64,000 nt of DNA from Anagrus nilaparvatae. Lineage: Eukaryota > Arthropoda > Insecta > Hymenoptera > Mymaridae. The notes beneath the pieces are model-generated. The model saw only the letters and a program-made list of their open reading frames with translations. It was not told the origin of the DNA and searched no databases. Both the position numbers and the translations under genes were made by a program. Positions within the stretch are counted from its first letter, which is position 1. Each line of letters opens with the position of its first letter. Of this stretch, positions 11,201 to 22,420 are shown in pieces. The stretch spans positions 68,912,501 through 68,976,500 of the forward strand of contig JAKSXM010000007.1 of NCBI GenBank assembly GCA_022575985.1, given 5' to 3'.

Positions 11201-12766
11201 TTTTAATTAATATTTCGCCATCTTGGGAAAACTGGAAAATAATCTGGTTGTGAAAAAGAAATATTTTCTGTCCGAAGTACTTGCTAATTGAACTTGAAAA
11301 ATCATTAAATACAATAAGATACAACATTTTAGAGCCATTTATGCAATGAATTTCAAATACGAGTGTTGGCCGCACTTGCATAATCCTCAACTCACTTGAA
11401 ATTTTTAAGAGAGTCATAGAATCAATTCCCGAACCAAGTAATTTTTTTTTTTATTAAAAAAAAATAAAAATCTTCTGCCATATGTGGGCCGAAGTATGTG
11501 CCATATAGCCCGGTACTGACTAAGAAAGAAGATGAGTAGGGTTTGCAATGGTGAGTAGGGACCTCAAGCTCTTTGAATTTGGGCCTGAGTTCTCTAGGAG
11601 GTATCCTGTATTTTACGTTTGAAAACTAAAAGTATGGTTACTGGAATAACAGAATTTAAAATAGGAAGCAAGTACTATTGAATTTAAATCTGTCTCTGAT
11701 TTCTAACCAATTGAGACTCTTTCTAAAGTTGGAAACGTGGTCATAGTAACCCAAGTTAAAGATATATTTGATTGCTGAATTTTGTAGTACATTTAAGGTC
11801 TTAATGTGCTCGTTTTTAAGATTCCCTAGTATGGATGACCAGTCATCAAAGTGGGGCATGATTTTGGATATTACAAGTTGCTTCGTAGTTTCCAAGTCGA
11901 CGTAGTTTTTGAAATATCTTAATCTGTAAAGCGTGCTACGTATTTTGTTGGAAATCTAGATAATATGAGCATCCCATTTTTCATTTACTTATTATATTAA
12001 CTTAATTAAATGTATATCTAAATATTTAAATTAATTTTTTCAGTCCACTCTTAATAAAATTGTTGACTTAGCACTCATTGAAATAATTAATATACTTAAC
12101 CTTAATAAAGATGGTTATTTAAAACTTCCAAATATTTCGGAAAATGGCTCAATAGTAAATTTTGAAACAATCAATGGCAGATTTGGGTAATAACGAGATA
12201 TAATAATTTTACTGATAAGTTTTTCTCTTTTTTGACTAACTGTACTTTGTATTATTTAGTGGTATAAAAAATCTAAAAAGAACGACAGATTTTAATTTAT
12301 CAAGTGAAGATTTTAGATTCTTAGCTGAACTTGGCTTAGGATTAAATAATGCAGTTTTACAATTCGATGAATATAAGGTAATTAATCTTTTATATTATTA
12401 ATGGCTTATTCATTTTAAAAGCTTTTTATTAATATGAACTTATTATAGATAGAATATGGTTTCGTGAATATCAACGGTAATTTATTAGTATCAGTAGGTA
12501 AAATATCGATAATTACAGAAATAGTCGCTGATTATAACCAAAAACCATGTAAAAATATAATACAAAAATTACGAATCACACAATTTGATGATTTACATAT
12601 AAAACTTACTGGATTTGGAATTCTTAACAAACCTGTTTCGAAATTTCTTGCTTGGGTATCAACGTATTGGAAGAAAAATGTTATTGACGCCTTAGAAACA
12701 AATTTGAATGAAGTCATACAAAAATATTTGAATCAGTTCAAGTGCAAATTGTATTTTTCTGTTTAA
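8271..12766 (+). CDS. Secreted group 7 allergen-like protein, copy 1 (7 exons, 393 aa)
   Basis: Exons: 8271-8370, 8437-8556, 8621-8762, 9226-9466, 12044-12186, 12260-12377, 12449-12766. All introns are GT-AG and the phases join without a stop, giving 393 residues. Residues 1 to about 19 form a hydrophobic signal peptide ending near FSA. Residues about 200-393 resemble the group 7 mite-allergen family (an elongated lipid-binding fold related to LBP/BPI proteins): a helix with IVDLALIEIINIL, a GIKNLKR...DFNL strand motif at 250-262, and an amphipathic C-terminal helix. I do not recognise residues 20-200, which contain six cysteines. It is therefore probably a secreted or haemolymph/venom-type lipid-binding protein; ligand and tissue are unknown. 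Intron 4 (2.58 kb) is packed with transposons. The gene lies antisense to, and possibly inside, an OR gene. Confidence 0.75.
8875..8939 (+). repeat. Degenerate tRNA-like sequence in intron 3
   Basis: TCTCCCGTAGCTCAGAGTAC has an A-box-like start, and GAGATCAATACCC resembles a B box. The outer TCTCC and GGAGA ends can pair as an acceptor stem. The anticodon-stem region (CCTAACCGGAAATCAGA) has two mismatches, with GGA in the loop. It is flanked by an inverted pair, TTTGTGAAAAAATTGTC and GACATTTTTTTCACGAA. Most likely a tRNA pseudogene or SINE-like head, not a working tRNA. It is also in unit 2. Confidence 0.4.
9485..9700. mobile_element. 216-bp hAT-like MITE in intron 4
   Basis: Termini TTAGGGTTGTTCGGTTACCC (right end, complemented) and TAGGGGTGTGCGGTTACCC (left) form an imperfect inverted repeat. 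Starts of the TAGGGGTGTGCGG type are common in hAT-derived MITEs. I could not identify a clear 8-bp target duplication. It starts 18 bases after the donor of exon 4 and supplies the G of the stop codon that would end read-through. Shared with unit 2 (38698-38913). Confidence 0.55.
9842..9967. other. GC-rich block adjoining the intron-4 foldback
   Basis: About 125 bp much richer in G and C than its surroundings, with repeated CG-containing words (CGAAGTTCGGGCGACGTTCG, CCGGCGGGTGGCGCACG). It sits directly left of the foldback whose end shares the ACTTCGG motif, so it may be part of that element. Conserved in unit 2 (39055-39180). Confidence 0.4.
9968..11504. mobile_element. Three-armed foldback element in intron 4
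   Basis: Terminal inverted repeats ATGGCACATACTTCGGCCCA (left) and the complement at 11475-11504. Inside, about 10010-10300 is mirrored at about 10580-10920, and both are echoed in a diverged copy at about 11020-11230. A second block (about 10325-10560) is mirrored at about 11230-11450. No coding frame. Unit 2 carries the same element (39181-40665) but lacks a 52-bp AT-rich stretch found here near 10610-10660. It inserted before the duplication. Confidence 0.7.
11540..11960 (-). pseudogene. LINE reverse-transcriptase C-terminal fragment
   Basis: The minus-strand frame at 11895-11656 contains LQNSAIKYIFNLGYYDHV and RKSLNWLEIRDRFKF, the characteristic segment after the RT palm of Jockey/CR1-type LINEs. 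It is truncated on both sides and lies inside intron 4 of the allergen-like gene, antisense to it. The same fragment is in unit 2 (about 40700-41120). Confidence 0.65.
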
Positions 12767-12770
12767 TAAA
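12765..12770 (+). terminator. AATAAA polyadenylation signal overlapping the stop codon
   Basis: AATAAA begins within the TAA stop of the allergen-like gene; a second AATAAA-like motif lies near 12837. The same arrangement exists in unit 2 at 41926. Whether the first site or a later one is used cannot be told from sequence. Confidence 0.4.
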
Positions 12771-12959
12771 TGTAATTACTATTTTTTTGGGAAATAACAG
12801 GATTTATCGCTATTTGAGTAAGCCAAAATAATTTTAATAAATAAATCATGATCGAAAGGATTCTGAGTATTAAATAAAATAAAAAATAATTATTGCATCT
12901 AAATAATTTTCATTTTTATATAAAATATAAAATAATAATTTTAAAAGAATTTCGAAAAT

Positions 12960-14270
12960 TTTAGATATTTCGAATATTTGTACAAATTTTTTTAGACCTA
13001 TAAAACCCATTTTTGTCAGAAATTACAAATTTGGCAGCATTTTAAAAATTGGTCATTTTTAGCCAAAAATGACCGTTTGGTTAATTGGCTATAGTAATGA
13101 GAGAATTAGTGATAATAAATTGCGGTTTACGGCGTATGAAAGGTGATACTTAAACCAATAAAATGAAACTAACCAGAAGAGTTTTGGTTAATTTGCGAGG
13201 TTTTGGCGTTTCATTGAAAATTACCAAAAAATCCTATTTTATAACATTGAGCCCTGCGTTTCTAGACCCAGAAGACCCATTGGAAGGAACGGAGGGTAGT
13301 CGGCATGTTTTTTAACATAATAAACTCATCCTTAACCATTTGAAATAATTTGGTGTTCCAAATGTATTGAACTCCCCTTGTAAGTAACTATGACAATTCA
13401 ACAAATACTTTGTTCGCATATTTCAACAAAGTTATTTGTCAATACAACTTAGAATTTTTTTCCGTGTATGTATGCATGCTATAAGATGGAAAGTTTCAGT
13501 TGTATTTTCCTATTTTCTAACCCAGTAGGACCCCAAATTCGGATTCAGCGACATACAAAATCTACAGAAGACTTTTTCTAATTCTGGTTGTCGTATTTAG
13601 AAACCCTTGCACTGCATTCTGACTTGAGTATAATATTAATTTTAATAGTTAAGTGAATTGAGGGGTATTAAAGTTGAGAGAAATTTTTTTGTTGCTGCTC
13701 AATTATGGAAAAAGCCCGTAATAACAAAGATTTCGCAAACAAAATTTTGATTGAATCTATTCAGCAAACGAATAACAAGATTGTAAAATAAGGAGAAGAT
13801 TTTTCGTGTTCTTTTTGGTCAATGTTTTGAAAACATTGTTTTCTAACTATGCTTAACATTTTTTTACGTCTATCTAAATATTATTATTGAACTCAATCCA
13901 ATCAAAACTTTTAAAATCCCAAAATTAAAAAATTACTGAAACTTTTTTCTTGCTTTAGTAAATAAATGAATCAATAGAAGTAAATATAATTTGCAATATG
14001 TATAAATAGATTTAAAAAATTTAATATGTATATAAAGTTAAAATTAAATAAAAGAAAAATTTACAATAATTAATTAAATAATATTGAATGGTTTTAAAAT
14101 ATAACCTGCACATAAAATTAAGTTGAATAAAGAAAATTTAGAATAATTGATTACATAATACTGAAGACTAGTCAAAAGTTAACTGTAAATAAGTAAATAG
14201 TAAATATCAATAGTACATAGTCAATTACAAGGTGTTGGTACAAATGCCACCAAAACTACTGTGCATTCTC
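12960..14270. other. Non-coding DNA downstream of the allergen-like gene
   Basis: About 12960-13460 is absent from unit 2, which joins directly to the equivalent of 13465-13690. I see no open frame or terminal repeat that would make the extra 500 bp a transposon, so it may equally be a deletion in unit 2. The remainder to 14270 is AT-rich without recognisable content. Confidence 0.45.
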
Positions 14271-14279
14271 TAATTTATG

Positions 14280-15760
14280 AAAGTAAAGTCTGATACTTCT
14301 TTTAAAGCGAGAATAGGTTGATAAATCCCTTATACAGGGAGTAATCAAAATTTATAGAATCGCGTACTAGGGGAACTTTAAGATCTTTACGGGGACCTCT
14401 AGTAGGTTTGTCTGATTTCTATAGTTCAAATAATGTACGTAATAAATAAAGGAGGTTCTCCCATATGTACAAGTCTATACATAGTAAGGGATGCAAAGTA
14501 GTCAGTTTTGGTCACGTTAAGCATCCAACCTAGACGCTTCCTGTATGGTGTAAAGTGTTCTTGTCGTCTCAAACCAAAAATGTACCTAATACCCGAATTA
14601 GTCTCTGTAATTGCCCACTCAGTTCATTAGAAATATCAGAATAAACTGCTGAGCAGTAATCCAAATGGAAAATCACGAGAGACTAAATGAGGCGCTTACA
14701 AAGTTCTTCAAAGGTACAAGATTCGATGAGCCTAAGATCATACAATATACTGTTTACTTTTTTAGTCACCTTCGTTACTTGCGGACGCCAAGATATACAA
14801 GAGTGTATCTAGGTAATACCAAGACTGATAACCTCACCCACAAAGGGAACACAAGCACCACTATCGTTGACAACGATTTTGGAAATATTTAATTTCTTAA
14901 GAATTTACTGTGGTAGAAGAACCAAAAACAATCGCTTGTTTTTTCTTTATGTTTATAAATAAATTAATTGCATCAGCCCATGCCACCACTTTTATAGCTC
15001 GTTCAGAAAGGTATGCAATACCTTATTCGATTTGGTCAGTAGGAACCTCTGTAGATCAGCCGCGTTTAATAGTCTGAATGATATGTCATCACTTAAAAGG
15101 ACTTTAAGGTCATTCATATAAATACAAAAGAGGAGTGGCTCAAGAATGGATCCTTGGGGCACTCCAATATTTCTATCGCGGAAAGTAGATGTTATAGATT
15201 TTGATGACACACAAATTGATCGTTCACAGAGGTATGACCAGAACCAAGATAATTATGATCTAGAAAAACCAATATCCCTAAGTTTTTTAAGAAGTTTCAA
15301 TGGAGAAACATTATCAAAGGCCTTCAAGAAATCAAACTGCAATAATAATGTAGCAAGCTTTTTGTCCATGTCCATGCAAATATCATTAGCAAGTTTTATC
15401 AGGACTGACTGAGTGCTGTGATATTTTCTAAAACCTGCTTGGAAAGAATCCAAAATTTTATATCTAGACAAGAAACCTACTACCTTACCATGAGCCAACT
15501 TCTCAAGAACCTTTGACAAGAAGCATAATAATGCAATAGGGTGAAAGTCTGGTGGCTAAGATGGTATCGCTACTTTTTTTAAAGCTAAAATACGTGACTT
15601 TTTCCTGGCTACTGAAAAAACTGCTTGTGCCAGTGATACGTTAAAGAGCGCTCTTAAGAAAAGGAGTTATGGTTGGCAGGGCTTTTGCAACAATGCTTTG
15701 AAGAATTCCATCATCATCTCTAGCTTGCGAACGGAAATGAGCAATGAAATAACCCATTTT
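14280..15760 (-). pseudogene. Decayed CR1/Jockey-type LINE (reverse transcriptase)
   Basis: Reading the minus strand from 15519, FQAGFRKYHSTQSVLIKLAN and LLLQFDFLKAFDNVSPLKLL are RT motifs leading to palm motif A. The next frame (15210-14992) has GVPQGSILEPLLFCIYMNDL, motif B. Motif C is damaged (AADLQ where YADDL-type is expected). Further along, broken frames keep SAVYSDISNELSGQLQRL and LGWMLNVTKTDYFASLL, the C-terminal segment. Several frameshifts and stops make it inactive. It falls in a block missing from unit 2. Confidence 0.75.
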
Positions 15761-15819
15761 TGCATAATTTATTCCTAATTTTAAAAATTTTAATTTTTAT
15801 TAAAAAATTTTTTTTTTAA

Positions 15820-16030
15820 ATTTTTTATAATTTTCATTTTTTCTGAATTCTAAAATCAAAGTTTCAATAAAAAATTCGTTTTGATGAATAGCAAATTAGT
15901 GCAAATTAGTGGGTACCTTATTTCAAAGAGATATAGATTATATTATATTCACGTATTAATACAGATCGTGAGTTACATATTATCGGTCCAACAGTGTCGT
16001 AAAAAACAAAATTTTTATGAAGAGTTTTTA
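15820..16030. repeat. Dispersed repeat (direct partner at 60815-61020)
   Basis: The stretch with AAAAAATTCGTTTTGATGAA, AGAGATATAGATTATAT and GGTCCAACA recurs in the same order and orientation near 60815-61020 with moderate divergence. Class unknown. Confidence 0.6.
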
Positions 16031-16631
16031 TAATTTCTATCGGATTTATCCTCAGTTTTGGTTTTTCAAGATAAATTTCCATTTGGGCTTGATTTATGGA
16101 ACTCAAAAAACCTTTTGTTTAATATAAATAAATTTTGAAACCTAGATAGCTGATAAATAGCGATATGTTTTTTTTTTTTTACACTCAATTAACTAGTCAA
16201 ATATGTGCATTTATACGAGAAAGTACATTTAATGAGCACCAAAAATGAAGAAAAAAAAATTTACGAGGCCGCAACTGCCACCATGATTTTCTGGTAGTTT
16301 GAACCCTGTAGAATGAAAAAAAAAGCGTGAACACGAAATCGGCGATGAATAAAAAATTATTAATTTTACGATGAAAATCAAGCGAGTAATCAGAAACAGG
16401 CTTTTTTAAATATGGAACTTGAATCTTTTACAAGAAAAAATTGGGGAAAATCTTAAATTGACGATAACTTGGCTAAATTTCATCGTAAAAAGATAATTTT
16501 TTTTTTCTTCTGAAATGTTTTGGTTCCTCAAAGAGGAACTATTGTGATAGGTCAAATTTCGATTTTTGATTTTTTGGCATAAAAGGACGTTTTGAGACCC
16601 TAGGAAGCTAAAAAACCGGTTTTTAAAAAAA

Positions 16632-16688
16632 GTATGTATGTGTGTGTGTATGTGTGTGTGTGTGTGTGTGTTTGTGTGTATGTATGTA
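16632..16688. repeat. GT/GTAT microsatellite
   Basis: A run dominated by TG dinucleotides with interspersed TATG, in the interior of the foldback at 16195-17865. Confidence 0.85.
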
Positions 16689-16719
16689 ATTGGTGATATT
16701 TCACAAACATTATGGAGTT

Positions 16720-17530
16720 AAGACCTAATTTTTTTTTCAAAAATTTTTTTATCAAAAAAGCTCGAGGTACTTTTTTTTTTTTTTAATTTGGATGTAATAC
16801 CTCATTTATTTCTACGAAAGTACTTATATTTGAAAGTATGGTTTTTACTCTATATCTCGAAACTGATACTTAATTTTTTGAAAATTTTTTTCCCAAAATT
16901 TTTTTCACGAAAAAATACAAAAAACAACATTTTTTTTTTTCTTTTTGGACGTAGTACCTAATTTATTTCTATGAAAGTACTAGTTTTAAAAAGTTTGTTT
17001 ATAGTCATTTTTTGGATCTGATACCGAATTTTTTAAAAAATTTTTTCTCAAAATTAAAAAAACAAAAAAATTAAAAAACCTGCAATAATTTTTTTTTTTT
17101 GGGTGTAATACCTCATTTAATTCCATGAAAGTACTAATATCTGAAAATATTGCGACCGGCGATATTTCACAACCGTTATGAAATTAAGACGTAATTTTTT
17201 TTTCAAAAATTTTTTTACCAAAAAAGCTCTAGGTACTTTTTTTTTTTATTAATTTGGATGTAATACCTCATTTATTTCTACGAAAGTACTTATATATGGA
17301 AGTATAGTTTTTACTCGATATCTCGAATCTGATACTTAATTTTTAAAAAATTTTTTTTCTAAATTTTTTTGCACAAAAAAATACAAAAAACACCAAATTT
17401 TTTTTTCTCTTTGGATGTAGCACCTAATTTATTTCTATGAGAGTACTAGTTTTAGACAGTTCATTTATAGTAATTTTTTGGATTTGATATCGAATTTTTC
17501 CAAAATTTATTTCTCAAAATTGGAAAAGTT
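16720..17530. repeat. Five diverged tandem repeats of about 155 bp
   Basis: The word GATGTAATACCTCATTT or close variants (GACGTAGTACCTAATTT and others) recurs near 16790, 16948, 17102, 17260 and 17414, each followed by a GAAAGTACT motif and a poly-T/A tract. Alternate units are more alike, suggesting a dimeric higher-order unit. The same repeats stand at 33780-34340, immediately left of duplication unit 2, and both arrays end with CCAGCTAGTTGGCAGGGTAT. Confidence 0.7.
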
Positions 17531-18137
17531 TTCTCTCATTGTTTGAGGAACCTTAGTGCCAGCTAGTTGGCAGGGTATTTTCCCTGGCAATCAGATTTTT
17601 TTAGCTATTATTTTAAATTTTATTTACCTAAAAAGTTATTTTGAAAATTTGGGGTAGATCAGATACGATAAACACGGTTTTTGACATAAAAGTGGCAAAA
17701 TCTTTTTGGCATCCATCGCCGATTCCGTGTTCACGTTTTTTTTTGTATTCTATAGGGTTCAAACTACCAGAAAATCATGGAGGCCGTCGCGGCCTCGTAA
17801 ATTTTTTTTTCTTCATTTTTGGTGCTCATATAACGTACTTTCTAGTAGAAATGCACATATGCTAAAGCATACATTTTTCTTTCCTAGCGGGCAATAATGC
17901 CTATATTCCAATTTTAAGAGCTCGTCAATATTTTTCCCTTTGTAAAGAAAAGAACGTTCATAATCTTATCTATAAATATTTATTTTTATCAAATGCAGTT
18001 ACAGGACTTAAGTGCTACTACGAACTTTATGTCTTTAAACTTTCGCATTTAGTAAAATAAATATTTTTACGAGCCGGTTAAGAATGAAATATTTTTTAAC
18101 TTTAAGAATGAAACAAAAAAATTATAAGTAATATTAC

Positions 18138-18901
18138 CTGCGTTTTATTTATTGCAAAGTGGGCATATGTAACAGCAACCATCAGTAATATTATAAATAT
18201 TGTTAATTCTTCAAAAAAAAGATCTGAATTATCCTTATCTTCATATATTTGAGTAGCCTAAAATTATTATTTATTTATAAAGAAAAGGTTGTATTTTCTT
18301 TATATTACTTTAAAAAAATTGAAATTGTTTGATCATTTAGCTGGTAACTAATATATTAATGAAATAGAAAGTAAATGACAAATTGTAATTTGACATTGAA
18401 TTTATTTACTTGAAATGAAAAAAGAAACTATTATATTATATTGTACTAACTTCCTCCAACTCGAGCGATCGCTTCGCTCGATAACAAGTAGTTACAAAGC
18501 TTTTTTGAAAATCTATCCGTCGATAATACAATAAAATTTAGTTACTTCAGAGACTACAAGCAATTTAAATATTGCCCAAAATTATTTAATATTATAAAAG
18601 TTAAATTTTTAGATTGTATTAGACAGAAATCAAGAGCAGTTGGGGAATCTTGGACTTTTAGTACCTTATTTTTTCATTAAAGGTTCAATTTCAGAAGCCG
18701 TAAATTAAAAAGAATAATAAAAAATTATAAATATAATTATAATTACTGTACCATCTGAATAAATCCGATGACGCCATGAATAATGAATGCGTATTGAATT
18801 CTTTTTGATACTTTTCCATTTTCGTAAGGCCAAACACCAATGCAAAGTAATAAAAATTTTAACTCTCTGTAAAACTTATCAAAATAATAAGAAGTTGCCA
18901 T
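18138..18901 (-). CDS. Odorant receptor exons 1-2 (copy 1), N-terminal part
   Basis: Exon 1 is 18901-18752 (ATG plus 49 codons, ending IQM, donor GTACAG). Exon 2 is 18257-18138 (40 codons, acceptor TTTTAG, donor GTAATA). The product starts with a cytoplasmic segment and the hallmark KFLLLCIGVWPYENGK of hymenopteran ORs, then helix 1, then QIYEDKDNSDLFFEEL and helix 2 (LTIFIILLMVAVTYAHF) ending INKTQ. This is the typical start of a 7tm_6 receptor of about 400 residues. No exon 3 follows within several kb downstream. The next phase-compatible OR exons on the strand are at 3534-3091, some 14.6 kb away across the allergen-like gene. Either a long gene or an orphan 5' fragment. Confidence 0.75.
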
Positions 18902-19409
18902 GTCATTAAAACCTTTTCATAATTATATAATATTTCAGTAAATTTATTTTTTAAAACTTTTTTGCTTAAGAAATCTTTAGAAAATGCTAAAAATCATTAT
19001 ATTTCACTCCTTAAATTTTTAATTAATATAAAAGTTTTTATGCACTTCTTTCACTGTTTATAAAATAACTGAGTTGTTTTTAAAAAGGAACACGTATTAA
19101 AGATGATTAGATACAAGTAAACATATTGATCTTGCAGTATTACAATTTTTACGCGTTTATTCTATAAGAAAATTGCAAGATTACATTAAAACTATTTTCA
19201 TGTGCAACTTTAAGGAAAATCGAAACATTTAATTTTATTTTTATGTATTACGAAGGTCGAAATAAGTGAACTGAAATCAGGAAGTTTATCATATTTGTTT
19301 AAATCATGTATTTTAAAGATTTTTTTAATTCATTTTCGGGGTAATACTGTTTATTAATTACCTCTCAAATCTATCAACTAGGCAATGCGATATAATTTAT
19401 TTATTCATG

Positions 19410-21977
19410 TACGTAACCAAGGAATTCATACACAAAAGGTTATTCATCCGTCTAGATATAACTTCAATAAAATGGATAAAGGACTTCTCTGCTACTGCTT
19501 GGAATCCGTTAATTGAGTTGAACTTTTAAATATAGAATTATTTGGAATTGATAATTGTATTAATATTTTTTATATCTGTTTACAGGAGCTATTTGAACTG
19601 ACCATTCCCAGACGCAAACTTAAAAGAACTTCATTTCCATGTTATTTTAGCATGGAACTAATTAACAACATTTTATACAAAAAAAGACTTCATACAAAAT
19701 GGAAAATATCAGGTGATCTCAATATTTATATTGAATTTAAGAAAATTAGAGCCATTTGCACAAGGCTCTCTAGAACCTCTCGTTCATTTTATATTTCTAA
19801 AACTGAAAATTCCATCTATTTTCAACCTAGTACCTTTTGGCGTTATTTTAAATCATAAAAAAAAATACTGTTTTTCCAGATGTAATGTCTTATGGAAACA
19901 GAACAGCTAATGGACCTCAAGAAATTTCAAATTTTTTTGTAGAATTTTTCAATTCTGTATACAAACCTCCCTTTAATCCTCCATTATCTTGTAATATTGA
20001 GTATAACACTGAACCATTGTTCAACTCTCTAGATTTTACCCTTAAAGATCTAGAAAATGCTTTGGCTAATTTAAAAAATTCAAATACAATGGGACCTGAT
20101 GGCACCCCAGAAAGTTTCATGAGGCTTTGTCAAACGTCACTTCTCTTGCCCATTTACATACTTTTTAAATGTCTCCTTAACTTAGAGTATATACCTAAGG
20201 TTATGAAGGAGGCATTTATTATTCCTGTGTTTAAATCGGGTAATAGAAGTGATGTTACTAATTACAGACCTATCACTATTATAAACATTTTAGCAAAAAT
20301 TTTTGATTATTTAATCTACTCTTTGTTATATCCTAAATTATATAACCTCATATCCTACAAACAACATGGATTTAAGAGGGGTAAGTCTGTGGTTACTAGT
20401 CTGCTTGAGCTAACTGATGATGTTATAGAAAGTATAAATTCTAGATCTCAAACTGATGTTGTTTATCTTGATTTTGCCAAGGCATTTGATTCCTTAGATC
20501 ATAGACTTCTTTCATATAAACTTTTTAATCTCGGTATAAGAGGATGGGCTCTCAAAACATTAAATTCATTTTTATCTAAAAGGTGCACAATGGTTCTTTA
20601 CAATAACTGTAAGTCCTATAGATTTACTCCATCATCTGGAATAGCTCATTCTCATACAGGTCCATTGCTCTTTATATTATTTATTAATGATTTGTTTGAT
20701 CATAAAAAGTCATCTAAATTAGAATTATTTGCTGATGACTCTAGATTGAGAAAGAAAATAAGGAATGTAAGGGATGCTGAGCTGTTACAAACTGATGTAA
20801 ATAAGTTTTATGACTGGTCATTAGCAAATGGTATGCCCATTAATATTAATAAAAGTTGTACCATAACTTTTTCCAGATTAAATTCTCCTATTTTATTTCC
20901 CTATAAAATAAATAATTTGATATTAACAAGGGAAGTTGAAATTAGAGACTTGGGTGTTATTCTTGATACCAAATGGTTTTCTGACTCTCATAGAGCCTTT
21001 ATTGCATCTAAAGCATATAAAATGCTAGGCTTTCTTAAAAGATCAACGTTTGAGTTTAAATCGTTAAAAACTATTACTTTATTATTTAAATTCCTGGTTT
21101 TACCCCATTTAACTTATGCTTCAGTAATATGGAAACCATATACAGATACTGCTTACAAACCCATTAGAGGGGTAATCCATAAGTTCCTTCGGTATGCATC
21201 GTTTAAATTACAGTCTCCCATGTCATATGATGACCATGATTACTCTACATTATATGAACTAACAGGTATCTCTACAATAGAATCAACTCATCTAATGGGT
21301 GATGTTCTATTTGTGGCTAAGATACTTTTAGAAGAACCTTATTCAGATCTTTTGGGTGAAAACTTTATTTTAAGAAATGCTCCTTATAACCTTCGCAATC
21401 TAAGACCTATTGAGGAAGAATCTTCAAATTGTGATCTTTTGTTTCATTCTCCCCTTTTTCGTTTAAGGAGAGAGTGGAATAATCTATCTCAGGAGATACG
21501 TGATAGTGATGGGTTTGATAATTTTAAGGCTGAAGTTAAAAAAGAAATATTGAGATACACTGATTGATCCATTCAATATTATTAAATTTATTAAATTTTC
21601 TCTTTCTTATTTTGATAATTTTATATATAGCAGGAATGGTTTGTTCAATACTGGCTTGTTGTTTCTTAGATAATTAAATTATAATTTAAATTAAAATGTT
21701 TATTTTTAAATAATTTAAAATTGTTAATGTGTTAAACGCAATTTATAATAGAAAATTTATTTTGATAATTTAATGAGAAATATATTATTTAAAGCTTTTA
21801 TATATTAAAATGTTGTTAAAAACAAATGTATATTATATTATAATTACTGATATTTTATATTGACTAAGTCATGTACTCCCTTTTTCAAATGTACTATATT
21901 ATTAATTTTGGGATGCATGACAAATAACTGTAAAGGGTGAAAAGTCCGTCAAATTATTATGAATAAATGAATAAATG
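19410..21977 (+). mobile_element. 5'-truncated Jockey-like LINE insertion
   Basis: Unit 2 has the empty site at 48288/48289, so the insertion is 2568 bp. The 5' end falls inside the endonuclease-RT linker: a frame from 19410 (RYNFNKMDKGLL...PRRKLKRTSFPCYF) is continuous except for TGA at 19514-19516. The main RT frame then follows, and about 410 bp of 3' UTR ends in a GAATAAATGAATAAATG tail. Truncation at the 5' end and a short tandem tail are typical of target-primed reverse transcription. It inserted after the segmental duplication. No clear target duplication. Confidence 0.85.
19885..21567 (+). pseudogene. LINE reverse transcriptase (560-codon open frame)
   Basis: RT motifs occur in order: FKSGNRSDVTNYRPITIINI, QHGFKRGKSVV, motif A VVYLDFAKAFDSLDH, motif B as SGIAHSHTGPLLFILFINDL, motif C LELFADDSRL, and the C-terminal segment PHLTYASVIWKPYT. 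The catalytic aspartates of A and C remain, but motif B lacks the usual PQGS core. The ATG at 19885 is not the natural start: homologous sequence continues upstream in another frame (to 19858), the shift falling in a run of nine A at 19857-19865. No endonuclease domain remains, so the copy cannot move by itself. Confidence 0.85.
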
Positions 21978-22319
21978 CGGTTTTATTGAAGCCTACATGC
22001 ACGGTTGAGCTGCTTTGGTTAAATATTCAACTTCCTGGTTGAAAATTCAACCAAAAGCTAAAATTCAAAATAAAAATGATGTAATAATAATACAGGGTAA
22101 AAAATGATAAAAGGATAAAAAATAAACGTTCATTAAAAGTTAATTAAATTGAAAATATATTATAATTTGTGATTTTTTATGTACTACTTTGTTTGGCCCG
22201 GCGAAGCTCAGGAGCATTTTATGGTATATAAGATTATAAGGGTATATTAAGTATAAAGTTGATTTCTGGTAAAAATATAATAAATATAATCGAGAGAAAA
22301 ATATAATAATAAAAATGAC

Positions 22320-22320
<1 letters not shown>

Positions 22321-22359
<39 letters not shown>
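22321..22359. repeat. TTA microsatellite at the 3' end of a minus-strand LINE scrap
   Basis: Thirteen TTA units. Read on the minus strand, a short stretch (TGTGAATAAATTGAA) leads into the AAT run, as at the 3' terminus of a non-LTR element. Only about 60-100 bp of that element is left before the foldback at 22421. The block is missing from unit 2. Confidence 0.6.
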
Positions 22360-22361
<2 letters not shown>

Positions 22362-22420
22362 ATTTATTCACAATAGCAAAATACAGTACACTCTTGTTTA
22401 CATTCATATTTAGTACATAT

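Larger units (their letters stand above)
16195..17865. mobile_element. Foldback element with degenerate interior
   Basis: About 16195-16350 is mirrored at about 17700-17865: both arms share an AAAAATGAAGAAAAAAAAATT / CTCGTAAATTTTTTTTTCTT block, the TTTCTGGTAGTTTGAA block and the GTGAACACGAAATCGG block. The interior holds a GT microsatellite and 155-bp tandem repeats. Unit 2 retains only the right arm (42350-42449 plus 45310-45420), where another foldback has landed. The related element at 45421-46760 uses some of the same arm sequence, so they form one family. Confidence 0.6.

Noticed and set aside
17880..18050. Possible OR exon 3 downstream of exon 2 on the minus strand
   Set aside because: The only open stretch (ERSFLYKGKNIDELLKLEYR) lacks OR motifs, has stops on both sides and is disrupted differently in unit 2.
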